DNA from: Saururus chinensis
Lineage: Eukaryota; Streptophyta; Magnoliopsida; Piperales; Saururaceae
Length of the DNA stretch: 64,000 bases
Assembly: GCA_035235625.1 (NCBI GenBank)
Contig: CP141145.1
Coordinates: forward strand, 4,960,001 to 5,024,000
Direction of reading: 5' to 3'
Part shown: one piece after another, positions 1 to 11,355 of the stretch
Layout of the letters: the number at the start of each line of letters is the position of its first letter
Position numbering within the stretch: position 1 is the stretch's first letter
Notes under the pieces: generated by a model
Told to the model about the DNA's origin: nothing
The model's database searches: none
What the model saw: only the letters and a program-made list of their open reading frames with translations
Translations under genes and position numbers: made by a program

Positions 1-621
1 ATAACATGACAGTTTTTATTATCATCTTATATTCAAAGTGACCTTGGAATAGTTGTGTCATTGATGACATGCCAGTTGTATTATCGTCTTATACTTAAAA
101 CAACTTTGGAGTGGTCGTGTAATTGATAACACAACCTTTTGTATTATCGTCTTATATTCAATACAACTTTTGGAATAGTCATGTCATCAATGACATGCAT
201 TTTTATTTTTATATATATACTAATACAACTTGTTACATGAATTTTGCAGAGAAAAAGGAATCCCAAGCTGACTCCTAAAAGAAAAATAAGGGTCGCAAGG
301 TTTAATAGACCGTTATCACGAGATTCCTCAAGAAAATTAATGAGGAAGTGGTGCAAGCCCGAGAGGAGCCACCAAAGCAATTGAAGCCAAAGATTAAAAA
401 ATGTAAGCTTCTATTGCTCACCCCCATCACATCCCTACTACCACCAATACCTGGGAGGATGAGGTACACGGTGGCTAATCCACTAGAAAAGGCAGCCAAG
501 ATTGAGGCAGCCAAGGGGGAGGCAGCCATGGTCGTTCTTCCAAAGCATCTTAGTAGCTTGACCAAGAAGATTGGAAAGCAGACTGAGCTGGCAATGGAGC
601 ATGAGTAGGTGAGGCCAAGAG
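1..621. repeat. MULE-internal spacer with degraded coding remnant
   Basis: The first 240 bases are AT-rich and contain copies of an imperfect palindrome of the form GTGTxATTGATxACAC (near 55-75, 114-131, 176-200), which recurs through the first 5 kb. From about 240 the + strand becomes purine-rich and coding-like, with Lys/Arg-rich and Ala/Lys-rich stretches broken by stops. It probably belongs to the 5' part of the ULP1-like gene further right, but I recognise no domain in it. Confidence 0.4.
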
Positions 622-956
622 ATGAAGTTCTGTTCACAGCCATCCCTACCACCTATGTTGTCTCTGCCCCAGAAGAGTAAAATGTTGCAAGGTTTCCTAC
701 ACCAGTCGTTGAGCAGTCAATTGCCCATTCTAGCTCGGCCACCATATTGGATACTCTGGATCCAGTTGATAAAAAAATATTATACAACATCAAAAGCATT
801 ATAGAAGTTGAGAAGCATGAGCAGAATCAAAAACAAAAGGAGGAGGTCACAATGGAGGCGGAGAACTACCTTCACCTCCAACACCAGTTCCACTTGGAGG
901 TGCAAAATGGTGAAGATTATGAGACAATCAAGGATTTTATGGCCTACCCACACTAG
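622..956 (+). pseudogene. Probable upstream exon of a MULE-borne ULP1-like gene
   Basis: From about 640 to the stop at 954-956 one + strand frame reads nearly open. It encodes a hydrophilic, Glu/Lys/Gln-rich stretch including DPVDKKILYNIKSIIEVEKH and a Gln/Glu-rich helix-like segment. This resembles the charged spacer that precedes the ULP1-like peptidase in plant MULEs, but I cannot assign a named domain. The segment is followed by about 500 bp of AT-rich, palindrome-bearing sequence (957-1462) that looks like an intron, and then by the peptidase-like segment on the same strand. The start is not defined, and an in-frame stop lies near 680. It could also be an independent captured host fragment. 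Confidence 0.4.
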
Positions 957-1462
957 CAATGGCCTATGCCATGCTCCTTCATACTGATTATGTGTCTCTG
1001 CTTCATTATGAGTGCATAGCAAATGAGGTAAGAATAAGTTCATGTTTATGTTCATGTTATAGATAACACGACAATTCATATATTGTGTTGTAAATAACAC
1101 AACATGTGAATTCACGTGAAGGTCATGTTTTTGAATCATGTTATTGATAACACAAAATTGCACATATCATGTTTTAAATAACACAATACATGTATTTACA
1201 CAAAGGTCATTTCGGTGATTCATGTTATCGACAAAACAAAGTAGCACATATTGCGTTATTTATAATAAAAAATGTGAATTCATGTGATGGTCATGTTTAT
1301 AAATCGTGTTATCGATTATACGATAAGCAGACTTTTCATGTCACCAACAAATGATGGGTTTGATTATCGTGTTTGTATTTACATGACTTATTGTTTGTCA
1401 TGTTATCACTTACACAGTAATATATTTTTGATGATATTAAGTTATATAGGTTTTCTATTAGC
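957..1462 (+). other. Intron-like spacer with palindromic repeats
   Basis: AT-rich sequence between the two coding-like blocks. It carries repeated words such as ATGTTATAGATAACACGAC and CATGTTATTGATAACAC at about 40-70 bp intervals. No gene is visible. Confidence 0.4.
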
Positions 1463-2030
1463 TACTTGACGATCAAAATATAAGGTATCTCGGAGTTTAT
1501 CTAAACTCCATCTTCAAGAAATTTTTCATTCAACATTACTACAATGTAGGGATGCAGCATGACAAGGTGGAGATGTGTCCTAATGTTATCAACAACTTGA
1601 TGAGTCGGCTAAAGGCAAACACTGAGATGCCTTCATTCTTATCTATGTCTTAGGCCATTTCTGTCTTCTCATTACCCGAGACAGGGAGAAGAGGTTTAGG
1701 TGGTATAGTATACTAAAGTGTGACCACAATCAACCACTTTTCTGATGTCAACAATATTATACTCCATGTTGAAACAACCATAGAGAAGATCTTGAGTATA
1801 AAAGGTGCGACAAAGTGGCAATGATAAAGATCCAAAAATGTCCCTATCAAGATACAAATGAAGACTACAAGGTATTCCTAATGTACTATGTTGTGAAGCT
1901 GGCCACAGGAGTCCTTCAACCATATTTTAAACAATTAGAGATAACTATGTTCGTTAAGCCACAAATATGTGCAGCAATTCTTCATGGGAAAATTGACCAG
2001 GAGTTTGATGCTTCTTCAGATGAATCATAA
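1463..2030 (+). pseudogene. ULP1-like (C48) cysteine peptidase pseudogene carried by a MULE
   Basis: Frame 3 from about 1638 reads LIYVLGHFCLLITRDREKRF then WYSILKCDH, matching the HW-x-L-L-V ... Y-D-S-L block of C48 (SUMO-type) peptidases. After a stop near 1743 the same frame resumes with KIQKCPYQDTNEDYKVFLMY, matching the CPxQxNxxDCGxFVMYY block, and ends at an acidic tail (DASSDES, stop 2028-2030). The His block is present. The expected catalytic Asp (YDS) reads Tyr, and the expected catalytic Cys (DCG) also reads Tyr, so any product would be inactive. Plant MULEs of the Kaonashi/CUMULE type carry such a gene beside mudrA. Here mudrA-like sequence lies downstream on the opposite strand, tail to tail, which fits. 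The call rests on motif order, not on an alignment. Confidence 0.62.
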
Positions 2031-3799
2031 TTTTGTATTAATTTTTTTCTCTTACAATGTACAAGTGGTAACAAAAAAATTCATGTTATATTCATTGGAA
2101 CGCATTTTTTTATTGTGTAATTAGCAAAATGTTATCTGAATTAGCACTACATGCACTCAAGTTAGGTCATGTAATTGACCAACATATCATGTTATCAACA
2201 ACACGTACCTAAGTTATGTCATGTTAACAAAAACATGAATGCCAATTAGGTCATGTTTCAAACAACACGCACTCCAATTAGGTCATGCGATAGGTAACAG
2301 GAACAGTTGTTTGGTCGTGTTTCAAACAATACACACAGCAATTAGGTCGTGTCATCGATAACACAAACTCAAGCCAGGATGTGTGATAGATAACACAAAC
2401 TCCAGTTGGGTCATGTTAACAAAAATACAAATGCCAATCAGGTCATGTTTCACACAACATGCACTCCAGTTAGGTAGTGTTATCGATAACATGAACTCAA
2501 GTTAGGTCATGTGATAGGTAACATGAACAACCATTAGGTCGTGTTTCATACATCATGCACATCAGTTAGGTCATGTCATTGATATAACAATCTCAATCTA
2601 CAATGTGTGATAGATAACACAAACTCCAGTTGCTAACATAACTTCATCATGAGTGAAACATTAAAATCTAGTGTGTGTAGAAAATTTGATGTGCATACAA
2701 AATTTCTATTTTATTCATGGTAGTTGATGAGTGCATTGTCTAAACAACATAACATACAAAAAAACAAAACTAGACCACAAAAGTACAAAAGTTAAAAAAA
2801 TCCAAGTAAATAATCGCACACCATTTGTCCACAGGAGCATGGCCTTGTGAGCCATTAGAAAAATGCTTCTAGACAATTGGGACATTGAAATAATACCCGA
2901 TTATGACTCTACTGCCTCTGAGGCAGATGAGAAGAGTAGTGTAGATGATTAATGAGGTGAATTGACAAAATTATTTGACAATACTCGCCATTAATCTTCA
3001 ACATTATCCTTCTTTCCGCCTAGAAGGCGGATGAGGCATAGTTAGGTAATATTTCAATGTTCTGATGGCTGCCACACTTTTTTTCGTGGCTGACAAGTCC
3101 ATGCTCATCAAGACTGATGTTGTGCGACATTCCAGTCAGATATCGTTAGTTGTCAAGAGCCAGTGGCCAATCGCTTTATAGTCAGTCTATAGTCGCATTT
3201 GCAGTTGTCAGGCGCCCACCTCCGGCAATGTTCCTTAGGCGAGCAGGAGGTGGACACCGAATGGCCGAATGGTTGTTTGCTAGAATTTTTGAGGATTTAT
3301 ATTTGCCGAGAGGAAAACAAATGTGAAGTAAGTGTTGCATTAGAAAATGGTTTGTCAGACTAGAAATTGGTTTGTTGCGCCAAAAAAATTGATGTAATTT
3401 GTCAAAAATTGGTGATGCATCAGAAATTGAGATAATTTTGGCATGAATTAGTTAATGTTTTGGTCATGTTATTGATAACACGAAGTGCAATTATCATGTA
3501 ATTGGTAACACTTAGTACAAAAAAATTTATTATATTCATTATAAGACCTTTTTTTATCATGCAATTGGTAACACGTAATCCCTTTGATTGTGTTTCCAAT
3601 TATATGTTATGTATACAAAAAATAATATGACAATACATTGATCAACTTATTGTGTTATCAACAACACGAACTCCAGTAAGGTTGTGTTATCGATAACACG
3701 ATGTGCATACTCTAAAGTATATGATAACACGACATTCATCAAAAATCATGTTTCTAAAATCATGACTATAAAATGACATTTCTTCCTTTCAACTAAAGA
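2031..3799. repeat. Tandem/dispersed palindromic minisatellite of a MULE
   Basis: From about 2150 to 2640, units of roughly 40 bp of the form 'ccaattaGGTCATGTTATCGATAACACgaact' repeat with variation. The core is an inverted repeat; a perfect 16-bp palindrome GTGTTATCGATAACAC is at 3684-3699. Related words recur near 3468, 3555 and 3655. A small hairpin CCGCCTAGAAGGCGG occurs near 3018-3032. A short acidic open stretch on the + strand around 2870-2952 may be the end of another exon, but nothing is recognisable. Confidence 0.6.
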
Positions 3800-5082
3800 A
3801 TGGGGGTGGATAAGGTGACCCCAATCGATGCTCCCCGTCCTTATGTCATTTTCCTACTCAATTCTTTGCCCTCCTTCGGCTTGTACTTGGACCAACAACC
3901 ACATTTGGAGGGTCATCTTGTGCATTACCATAGCGTTTGCAATTGTGACCCAACTACCTGCATGCTCCACATTTGTGTAGGGCTTTGACCTTGGGTTTTG
4001 ACTATATTCAATTTTTCCTTGGACGCACCTACTGCTTGAGTGGGATTGGTGGGTTGAATGTAAGCAAAACTCTAGTCAGTGGCCACTGGTGCATATCTGT
4101 CATTGGGTACAATGGCTCTCGATGTCATTTTATATGTTTTTGTGGAGTACTATTTTTTGCAGTAATCAAACATATAGAAGTGTTTGTGATTAATTATTGT
4201 AGTACACAGTAGCTTTAGATGCTGAAACATTCTACATGTGCAGCTACGTTCGACCAAATTCACTATATCTTGTTGAATGAATATCATGTGAATGAGAAAA
4301 CGATAAGTGATATTATAGTATTATCGAATAAATAACCCATCAACACATGCCATATGCTCACATATATCATGTTATTTTATTAGATGAACGTACACGTTAT
4401 TGAGGATAACATATAAACATACACACAACACTAATTGTGTTTTACCTGGTGATATAGCAAGTTAACCTGGAATTCATACAGTGATACTTGCAATACATGC
4501 ACATTACTTGCTTCTTCTCAAAGAGTGCGGTTATGTGCTATCTTGTATGCTCAATTAACTGAATAATAGGCATAGATATGGCTTTTTTGAACATTGCATT
4601 AGCACTTTCAAACCTATTTGAGATTAGTGTTCCATATCATTTGCTTGAAAATTCAACATTGGCCCAGTACTCTGCACCTATCTTATCCAACTAAGTAAAT
4701 GCCTCAAGATTATGTTCTTTAATTATGTTCATTGTGTCATCATACTTGTTTTGTCATAAAGTTTCAGTTGCCACATGGAACTAGCTCTTTAGGTAGTTGT
4801 CTTTAAATCTATCCAACATCTTTGTTGTCATGTGATGGATGCAATATCCGTAGTGTGTAGAGGGAAAATATTGCTTAACAATATTTTTCGAGCCCTTTAT
4901 TCTATCAGAAACAATTGTATCCAACTCGGCAAGAGGATCAGAAAAAAGTTAATTTCTTAGCAATTTAAGAAACCAGCTCCAAGTTTTCTCACAATCATTC
5001 CCGACTATGACAAATGCAACGCATAGCATATTATTGTTCCCATCTAGTGCATTTGCTATCAATAGCTGACCAGGATACTTTT
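3800..5082 (-). pseudogene. mudrA-type MULE transposase, C-terminal half (copy B)
   Basis: Reading the - strand downward from 5082 gives YPGQLLIANALDGNN, then a Trp-rich SW-WFLKLL block, then DTIVSDRIKGSKNIVKQYFP and a His-rich YCIHHM block, the order expected of the MULE transposase core. Lower down, near 4630-4540, SNRFESANAMFKKAISMPI matches the region before the SWIM finger. Near 3950-3990 a CCHC-like zinc knuckle (CGAC..LGHNC) suggests the usual C-terminus. Stops and frameshifts are present, for example a stop after the WFLKLL block, so it is dead. The reading is the direct continuation of the segment that ends at 13989; an LTR at 5083-13988 separates the halves. The boundary of the last exon is uncertain. 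Confidence 0.75.
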
Positions 5083-7058
5083 TGTAAGATCTCTAACTTT
5101 AACCCGGTTTAATTTCTATTTAATTATGTGATGTTGTGTGGTTTTGCTTAAATTTGATGGTTTGACTTGATTTTGGGGACAAGAGTTAGTAATTATGGTT
5201 TTAACAAGATTTAATGACATTTTTATAAGTTTTAATATAAACTTGATTTATCAATTTTTGGGGGATTTTATGGAATCTCATTGCCATTTTTCTTAAATTA
5301 AGGGTGTGGACCCCACCGTGGGCCCCACATCCATGATTGGACGGCATGTGACCCACATGACCCTAAATTTCAATTATTTTATTTCAATGAGCTTTAGAAT
5401 GATTAAACTCATTTTCAGCCCTAAAATAACCTTAATTTGCCACTTAGGGCTTTTTAACCTATTTTACAACCCAACAGTTCGTAAACACAACCCAAACACT
5501 TACTATTTAAGGAAAAATCATAGCCACTTCCCCAATTGGGGAAAGGTTGTGCAAGGGAGAAAGAGGTGTTCTACCCCTATTTCCCATAGAGGAAAATCCG
5601 ATTTAGGTGATTTTTCTAGCCCTAATCTTTCAATTTTGCTCTTAATCTTTCTTATCTTAATTTTCCCCAAATTGATTCTTAATTTTTTTATTCAAAATCT
5701 TATTTTTTAATTTCATGTTCAAACCCTAAATACGTGATTTTCATTTTTTACCAAAAGAAATCGTAGATCTACCTATTTTCAAGTTGATTTAAGTTTATTA
5801 GTTGATTTTAATTAAGTTGTAACAAAACCCTAATTTTTTGGTCAGATTTCTTGAGGAGTGAAGCTTCTTTATTAAAAACATATCATTTATGGCTATTTTC
5901 TTGTGATAATGTTTTAGGGTTGTTTTTTTATATTATGAAGTTATATGGTGATTTTAGAATTTATCATGAATTTTTGGATGTTTTCAGTTTGATTTTCAGA
6001 AGGTTGAAGACGAAACATAAAATTGGCAAAAAGTGAACTTTTAAGGGTGTTCCAACAGCCCAACATGCATTATAATGGACAACCATTCAAACAACATGTC
6101 TAGCCAATCGAATGCCTCGACAGGACATTCGAATGGCCAAACGATATATTTTGTGATTTTAGCTATTTTTGTGCACTTTGGCCATTTTTTGTTCTCTTCG
6201 TATAAATCCAATTCCTTATGATTAAAGTGAGTTATTATTAATTATAAATGGTGTTGTGTTTACATGAGGACCAACATGGAATTTATGATTTAGCTCAAGC
6301 AGGATTTAGGGTATATTTGTTTGATTCTAATATGATATTCTACTTGTATTAAATTCATGTTTGATTGCTACTCCATTATTTCTTGATGATTGCATTAGGT
6401 TTAGCCATGATGATGTAAATATATGCTTGCACATGTTATACTAATTTTAGGAAAAGTATGTATTTCATGTTCTAGCTTGAGTATGACTATATCTACCCTT
6501 GTCTAGGTCTAGCATGATGGTATACTTGACTTGAACTCATATTTCGATGTTTTCATCACACTTGCTTCATGATTCCAATAGGGTAGGACTATGATAAAAT
6601 TATGAATGTATCCATATATAACATTGATTATAGCTTGTTCATGTTTCACATGTCTTAGCTTATGCTTGAACACTACCACTTATGTACAAACTTGTGTAGA
6701 TGTTTATGTGTTAATTTGACACAAATGGATCATGTTTCATGCATATGTGGACTGATTTGAGCATGTTTACTTATACTTGGACTCATGTAATATTTGTTCA
6801 CATATGTACCATGTTCCATTCATCATGAAAGCGATTATAAAGGAGATTAATCATGTTTAGTTCTGTTTAATTGATTTGTTGCAATTGGATGTCATTGTTG
6901 TCAAATTAATCGATCAGAGGCTTATCAATTCAGTGTTACGTTCAAAAGGATGGGGTTTTACGTCCCTTTGAGGATGGGTTTCCTCCCCGCATGAGAAGAG
7001 TGGAATGCTATGTGTTATTTGGTAAGTCATCTGGACCCATAGAATCTAAGATGGTATG
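5083..7058 (+). mobile_element. Oldest LTR (family 1), 5' part, inserted in the mudrA copy
   Basis: Begins TGTAAGATCTCTAACTTTAA, a clear relative of the start of the solo LTR at 7059 (TGTAAGGACCCTCATCTTTA). It shares a 'gtgGACCCCACCGTGGGCCCCAC' block near 5305, a TATA-like TATTTAA near 5504, a word cluster with CATTCGAATGG at 6060-6150, and a conserved block around 6805 (TACCATGTTCCATTCATCATGAAA). It continues at 12659-13988. The two parts total about 3.3 kb, the size of the intact solo LTR. The 5 bases before it (ctttt, 5078-5082) nearly match the 5 after its end (ctttc, 13989-13993). No coding capacity is seen. Confidence 0.8.
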
Positions 7059-7491
7059 TGTAAGGACCCTCATCTTTAAACCGGTTTTGATTTTTATTTA
7101 ATTATGGGTTATCGTGCAATTTACGTGTTTTCTGATCTTATTCGGTGATTTTGTAAATAAATAGAGTTTGTGATGGTTTTAACCAAAATTAACTTCAATA
7201 TTAGTGGTTTTAAGTGATTTTAAACCAAATGTGAATTTTTGAGATTTTTCGGAATTTTCACTATTTTCCCAAAAATTAGGGTTTTGGCGGGACCCCTGTG
7301 GGCCCCACGGTCGAAAATTTTATTTTTGTGTCAAATGAACCTAGACATATACTTAAGGTCACACAAAAATTTTCAGAATTTTATTAGGCTTAATTCGTGC
7401 TTAAATTTGCAAAATAACCACTTTTAGCCTACTTTTCATATTTACACCCCAAAACTTACCTATGCCTACCCCAACCCTTACTATAAAAGGG

Positions 7492-7499
7492 CAAACCTG
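7492..7499 (+). promoter_or_regulatory. TATA-like box of the family 1 LTR
   Basis: TATAAAAG 433 bp into the LTR. The older copy has TATTTAA at the equivalent position (about 5504). It is a candidate for the U3/R boundary. Confidence 0.5.
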
Positions 7500-8157
7500 A
7501 GCCATTTCCATTTTTGGGAATAGGCTAAGGAAGGAGGTCTGGCCTAATCCCCACTTAGGCCCGAATTAGAAGCCGATTAAGGTAAGCTTGCTCTAATTAA
7601 GCACTAATCCATGACTTTTCTCTTAAATTCTTCTAAATCTACCATTTTCCCTTTGATTCAATTCGTTTTTGACCATCAAAAGCTACTGATTTTTGTTTTA
7701 CTACAAACCCTAACATTCAAAATTCGATTTTTACTACCAACAAGCCCTAGATCTAAGATTTAATTAGGGATTTCTTAAGTAAATCGATTTCTATTGGTGT
7801 TTGATTCAAACTCATTGTGTTTTCAAGGATTTCAAGACGGGTGACTCTTCAATCCGAGCTTAATCAAGTGCTGAGGTAATGGGTCTTCGAAATCTCTGTT
7901 TATCCATGGTAAAACTCTTCATTTTTGGCTTATTTCGAAATGGTTTGCTTGATTTAGTGTGTTAATGGTAAGATTAGAAAATGGAATTATTTAATCCCGA
8001 TTTCTTAGGGTTTTGCATTATTATGGTTTGGTTTGATATTTTGGAAGTCAAGGAGGACTTTTGATGATGATTAGGGTGCTAGATGTGGATTTGAAGTGTT
8101 ATCTATGGTGTCTCGGTTTGATTTTGCGAAAGGAAGAAGATGACTGTTCTGCTGTGT

Positions 8158-8270
8158 TGGCGATCGATCGGCCTTGCAGGGCGATCGATCGGCTGAACTG
8201 AAATTTTCAAAATTTTGCGTGTAACCGATCGAACGGCCTGAAGGGCGATCGATCGGCTACACAGGAAATT
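8158..8270. repeat. Cluster of CGATCGATCGG self-complementary words
   Basis: Four copies of CGATCGATCGG or CGATCGAACGG in about 110 bp, separated by short spacers such as 'ccttgcaggg'. Each word contains a perfect palindrome, and neighbouring words can pair. Homologous LTR copies have different palindromic words at the equivalent place. Confidence 0.8.
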
Positions 8271-9530
8271 GTATGTTGTGTGTATGATGCCTATTTTGAT
8301 GATTCCACTTTAGCTTGCCAATTTTATATGAATGTGGAGTGTTTTAAGCTATGTTAGGCTACTGGAAATGCATGCTATTGAGTTTATGGAGTTGAGATAT
8401 ATGCTTAGAGATGGTGGAATGACTTATGTTTTGTGGCATGATGTTGGAATCGTTATTTTGAAATTATGAATAGTTGTTTCCCTTTGGTTAAGCATATTTC
8501 CGTAGGACTACAATCATTGTTGGACAAATTTGTCATGATAAATTGTGATTAATGGTGTGTGAATGTTGGTGAATGCCATGACTCAATGATGAAATGAGTG
8601 ATGTTATAGGTGTTTAGCCTTTGTGGTTGAGTTTTGAATTTAACTATGATTTCAACGATTCTTCTACTATGATTTCCGCTGGAATTCATGTTTAGGTAGA
8701 AATTCACATGTGTAGTGTGGTGGTGAGTTGATTTTCAAGCATGTTAATATGCATCATGTGAAAGGCTTCTACTAGTTACACACACACACATGTGGGGGTT
8801 AAATGATGATGTTGAAGCTTAATATCGTGATTATGAATGATGCATTAGGGGCTGGTGAGAGCACTTATCATGATTAGGGTTCATGTATGCTTTGCCCACG
8901 CATGTACCATGTTGCACGCATCATGAAAATGGATTTCCAATTGAGGCTTCATCGTGATTAATCGAATTTGACCGATTGGATGCAATGTGATGGAATTGCG
9001 TGCCGGGTTTATCGGTCGTGGATTAATCGCAAGTTGATTGGTCCGAAAGGACATATTTCGATTTGAAGTTCCTGTGTGGAACGATTTGGAGTTCTGTGTG
9101 GAACGAGTGCACTCCCGGGTTGAGTCTTGTTTAATGGAATGATGTGGGGACGAGTTGTGTACTTGTCTTGCGGATATGTGAGAATATCATTATGTGTGTC
9201 ATCCGGACCCCGAGAATCCGGTGTGGTATGCCGTGTGCACCCCGCTACCACGTGTTCTAGGGTTCTCTGTGTGAGAACTCGGGCTCTTCCCTCCGCAGGA
9301 GATGTCCCTGGGCGAACACCCCTGCTCTAGATTCTCTGTGTGAGAATGGGACATCCTTGGCCAGGATCGTCCAGGGCGAGCAGTATTAGGGATTGACAAC
9401 CCCGATCTTTCTCGAATTCTTGTGTAGAATTTTGTACCATGACACGCCTTCGTGGCCTTGTCTATGCTCCCGTCTGTGTGACGTCAATGTGTGATTACTC
9501 CTTGATGGAGGTTGATTGTGATAACATTAT

Positions 9531-9750
9531 GCATGTGGGAATATGTATGTTAGAGATACATCCATGCATGTTGATATTGATGTCATGCATGTGGAATATG
9601 TATGTTAGAGATACATCCATGCATGTTGATGTTGATGTTATGCATGTGGAATATGTATGTTAGAGATACGTCCATGCGGGATTGGTTATGATGTGAATGC
9701 ATGTGGGAATATGTATGCTAGAGATACATCCATGCAGGTTGAATTATGCA
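9531..9750 (+). repeat. Minisatellite, 56-bp unit, 4 copies
   Basis: Units start GCATGTGG(G)AATATGTATG at 9531, 9587, 9642 and 9699 (spacing 55-57 bp), each followed by TTAGAGATACATCCATGC. The array lies about 620 bp from the LTR 3' end. Confidence 0.9.
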
Positions 9751-10739
9751 TTTTTGTGCAGTGTTAAGTGATATGAATGTGTGATCAGAAAGTGATGCAC
9801 CATGTAAATCTTTGATCTGAAACGATCTCATTTCTAAGCTATCGTATTTTCTACGTTGACAGTGATATTAAAACCATTGCTGAGTGTTAAAACTCACCCC
9901 TCTTTTGTGTTTTGATTTGGGGCTGCGTGGTGCGACACGCAGACGGACAGGATTGCCTTTTTGAGGAAAGGTCAGAGGTAGCTTGGGTGTGATGATGGAG
10001 ATCGTTGCGTGACTTATCATCGTTTCTTTCATGCTTTATGTTCGAACCTTTGTGTAGGGTTCTTGTTGTGGATTTATGTCACATGTTACAGTTATGTTTG
10101 CTTATGACTTATTTTGAGCCGGTGTGGGCTTTACTTAAAACTAAGCTTGTGGGTTTGAGATTGTTGTTTACTTTGTGTTAAGCAACACCTTTTCTTCCCC
10201 TTTTATTTACTCTTGCTCAAAGGATTGTGCGCACTCCGTGTTGCTGTTAATCGCCCGTGGTTAGGGTTAAGTCTTCCGCTAGAATCGTTTCTCAATTTCA
10301 CTTCGTCGCCCCCGCGCGCTTGACCAGCCCTTGGACCGGGTTCGGCTCGGGTCGGGCATCGCCGGGGCGTGACAGTATGTCTATGTAATGCCCCACTTTT
10401 CTGATTACATTTAACCAAGGGTGTTAGAAGTAATTAGTGAATTTTTTGATAAATTATAGAGAGTTTCAAAGTTTAAAACTCTGTATATGAGTAAAGCTCA
10501 AAGAAATGAGCGTAACGAATCAAAGAACGTACAAAACAGAGGTTGGGACAGGAAGTTACGATCTCGGGAAACGAGCAATATAGGTTGGACCCACTTAAAA
10601 AGAGCAAAATATACTACTTTAAGTGGGCTTGTCGATACGAGTCCAACGGTACCAAGAACAAGTGAATACGATTCATGGGTAGAAAGATACGTGCGTTCGA
10701 AGATAAAGATATATAAGTAAAAGAAAAAAGAAAAAGAAA

Positions 10740-10955
10740 ACGCGCCAAGCGCGGAGAATGCCTGCGCAGCCAGCATTAATGCAATGCGCGGAAAGCGCTT
10801 CGTGACATGCAAACACCGTACGCATTACGTGCAGGTGTCGCGCTGCAAGCACGCGGTGCCAAACGGCTGGCGCCGCTGCGTAAACCCTGGCATTACCGGG
10901 TAAACCGCAGCACCGCCGAATTTGGCAGCACGCTGCCGTAGTTTTGGCTCTCCGG
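10740..10955. repeat. GC-rich palindrome-dense block within the family 2 LTR
   Basis: An abrupt rise in GC content with words such as GCGCCAAGCGCGG, GCGCGGAAAGCGC, CGTACGCATTACGTGC and GGTAAACCGCAGC. It lies just upstream of the TATA-like box, so it may act as a U3 regulatory block. It is the family 2 counterpart of the palindromic clusters in other LTRs. Confidence 0.6.
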
Positions 10956-11014
10956 GGGTCTATTTAAATCCCATTTCTGCTAGACTTTCGGGGAGCACTT
11001 TATTTCCTCCTTTT

Positions 11015-11355
11015 CTGAGCGTTCTGAGTCTGATTAAGGCGGTTCGAGAGGTGTTCTTAAGTAAATTGAGTATGCTCTAAGCAATAGAGGGGTTCATTTC
11101 TTCGAGTTGGAGACTGTATAAGGAAGAAATGCCCCAAGAGAAGGAGAGGTCTTGCCCATCCTCGAGCACCGACAAACTTCTTTTTCTCCGTTTCTAAGCA
11201 TCCTAACTCCGATTTAGTCCGTTCAAGAGGCGTTCTTGACTAAATCGTGCATGCTCTATGCAATGGAGGGGTCATTTCTTCAACTTGAAGACTATATGAG
11301 GAGGAAATACCCCAATATAAAAAGAGGCCCTACCCGTCATCCTCGAGTACCAGAG
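11015..11355 (+). repeat. Tandem duplication of about 180 bp within the family 2 LTR
   Basis: The segment starting near 11020 (gcgttctgagtctgatta) and that starting near 11200 (gcatcctaactccgattta) share 'TTCGAGAGGTGTTCTT' / 'TTCAAGAGGCGTTCTT', 'atgctctaagcaatagagggg' and the run to CCTCGAGCACC / CCTCGAGTACC. A shorter, more diverged third piece may follow. Confidence 0.7.

Larger units (their letters stand above)
7059..10374 (+). mobile_element. Solo LTR, family 1, 3316 bp, with 5-bp target duplication
   Basis: Starts TGTAAGGACCC and ends GGGGCGTGACA. It is flanked by a perfect direct repeat GTATG (7054-7058 and 10375-10379), the mark of an integrated LTR element. No polyprotein, primer-binding site or polypurine tract lies inside, so this is a solo LTR left by unequal recombination, or a single very long LTR. 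It contains a TATAAAAG promoter-like box at 7492-7499, a cluster of CGATCGATCGG words at 8158-8265, a conserved block near 8905 (ACCATGTTGCACGCATCATG) and a 56-bp tandem array at 9531-9750. The 3' 800 bp is GC-rich, unlike the rest. The short open frames inside (for example 9009-9399 on either strand) have no family resemblance. Confidence 0.9.

Noticed and set aside
8775..8792. (CA)n microsatellite as a feature
   Set aside because: Too short to be informative.
9531..9750. CRISPR array
   Set aside because: Contiguous tandem repeats without unique spacers, in a plant LTR.
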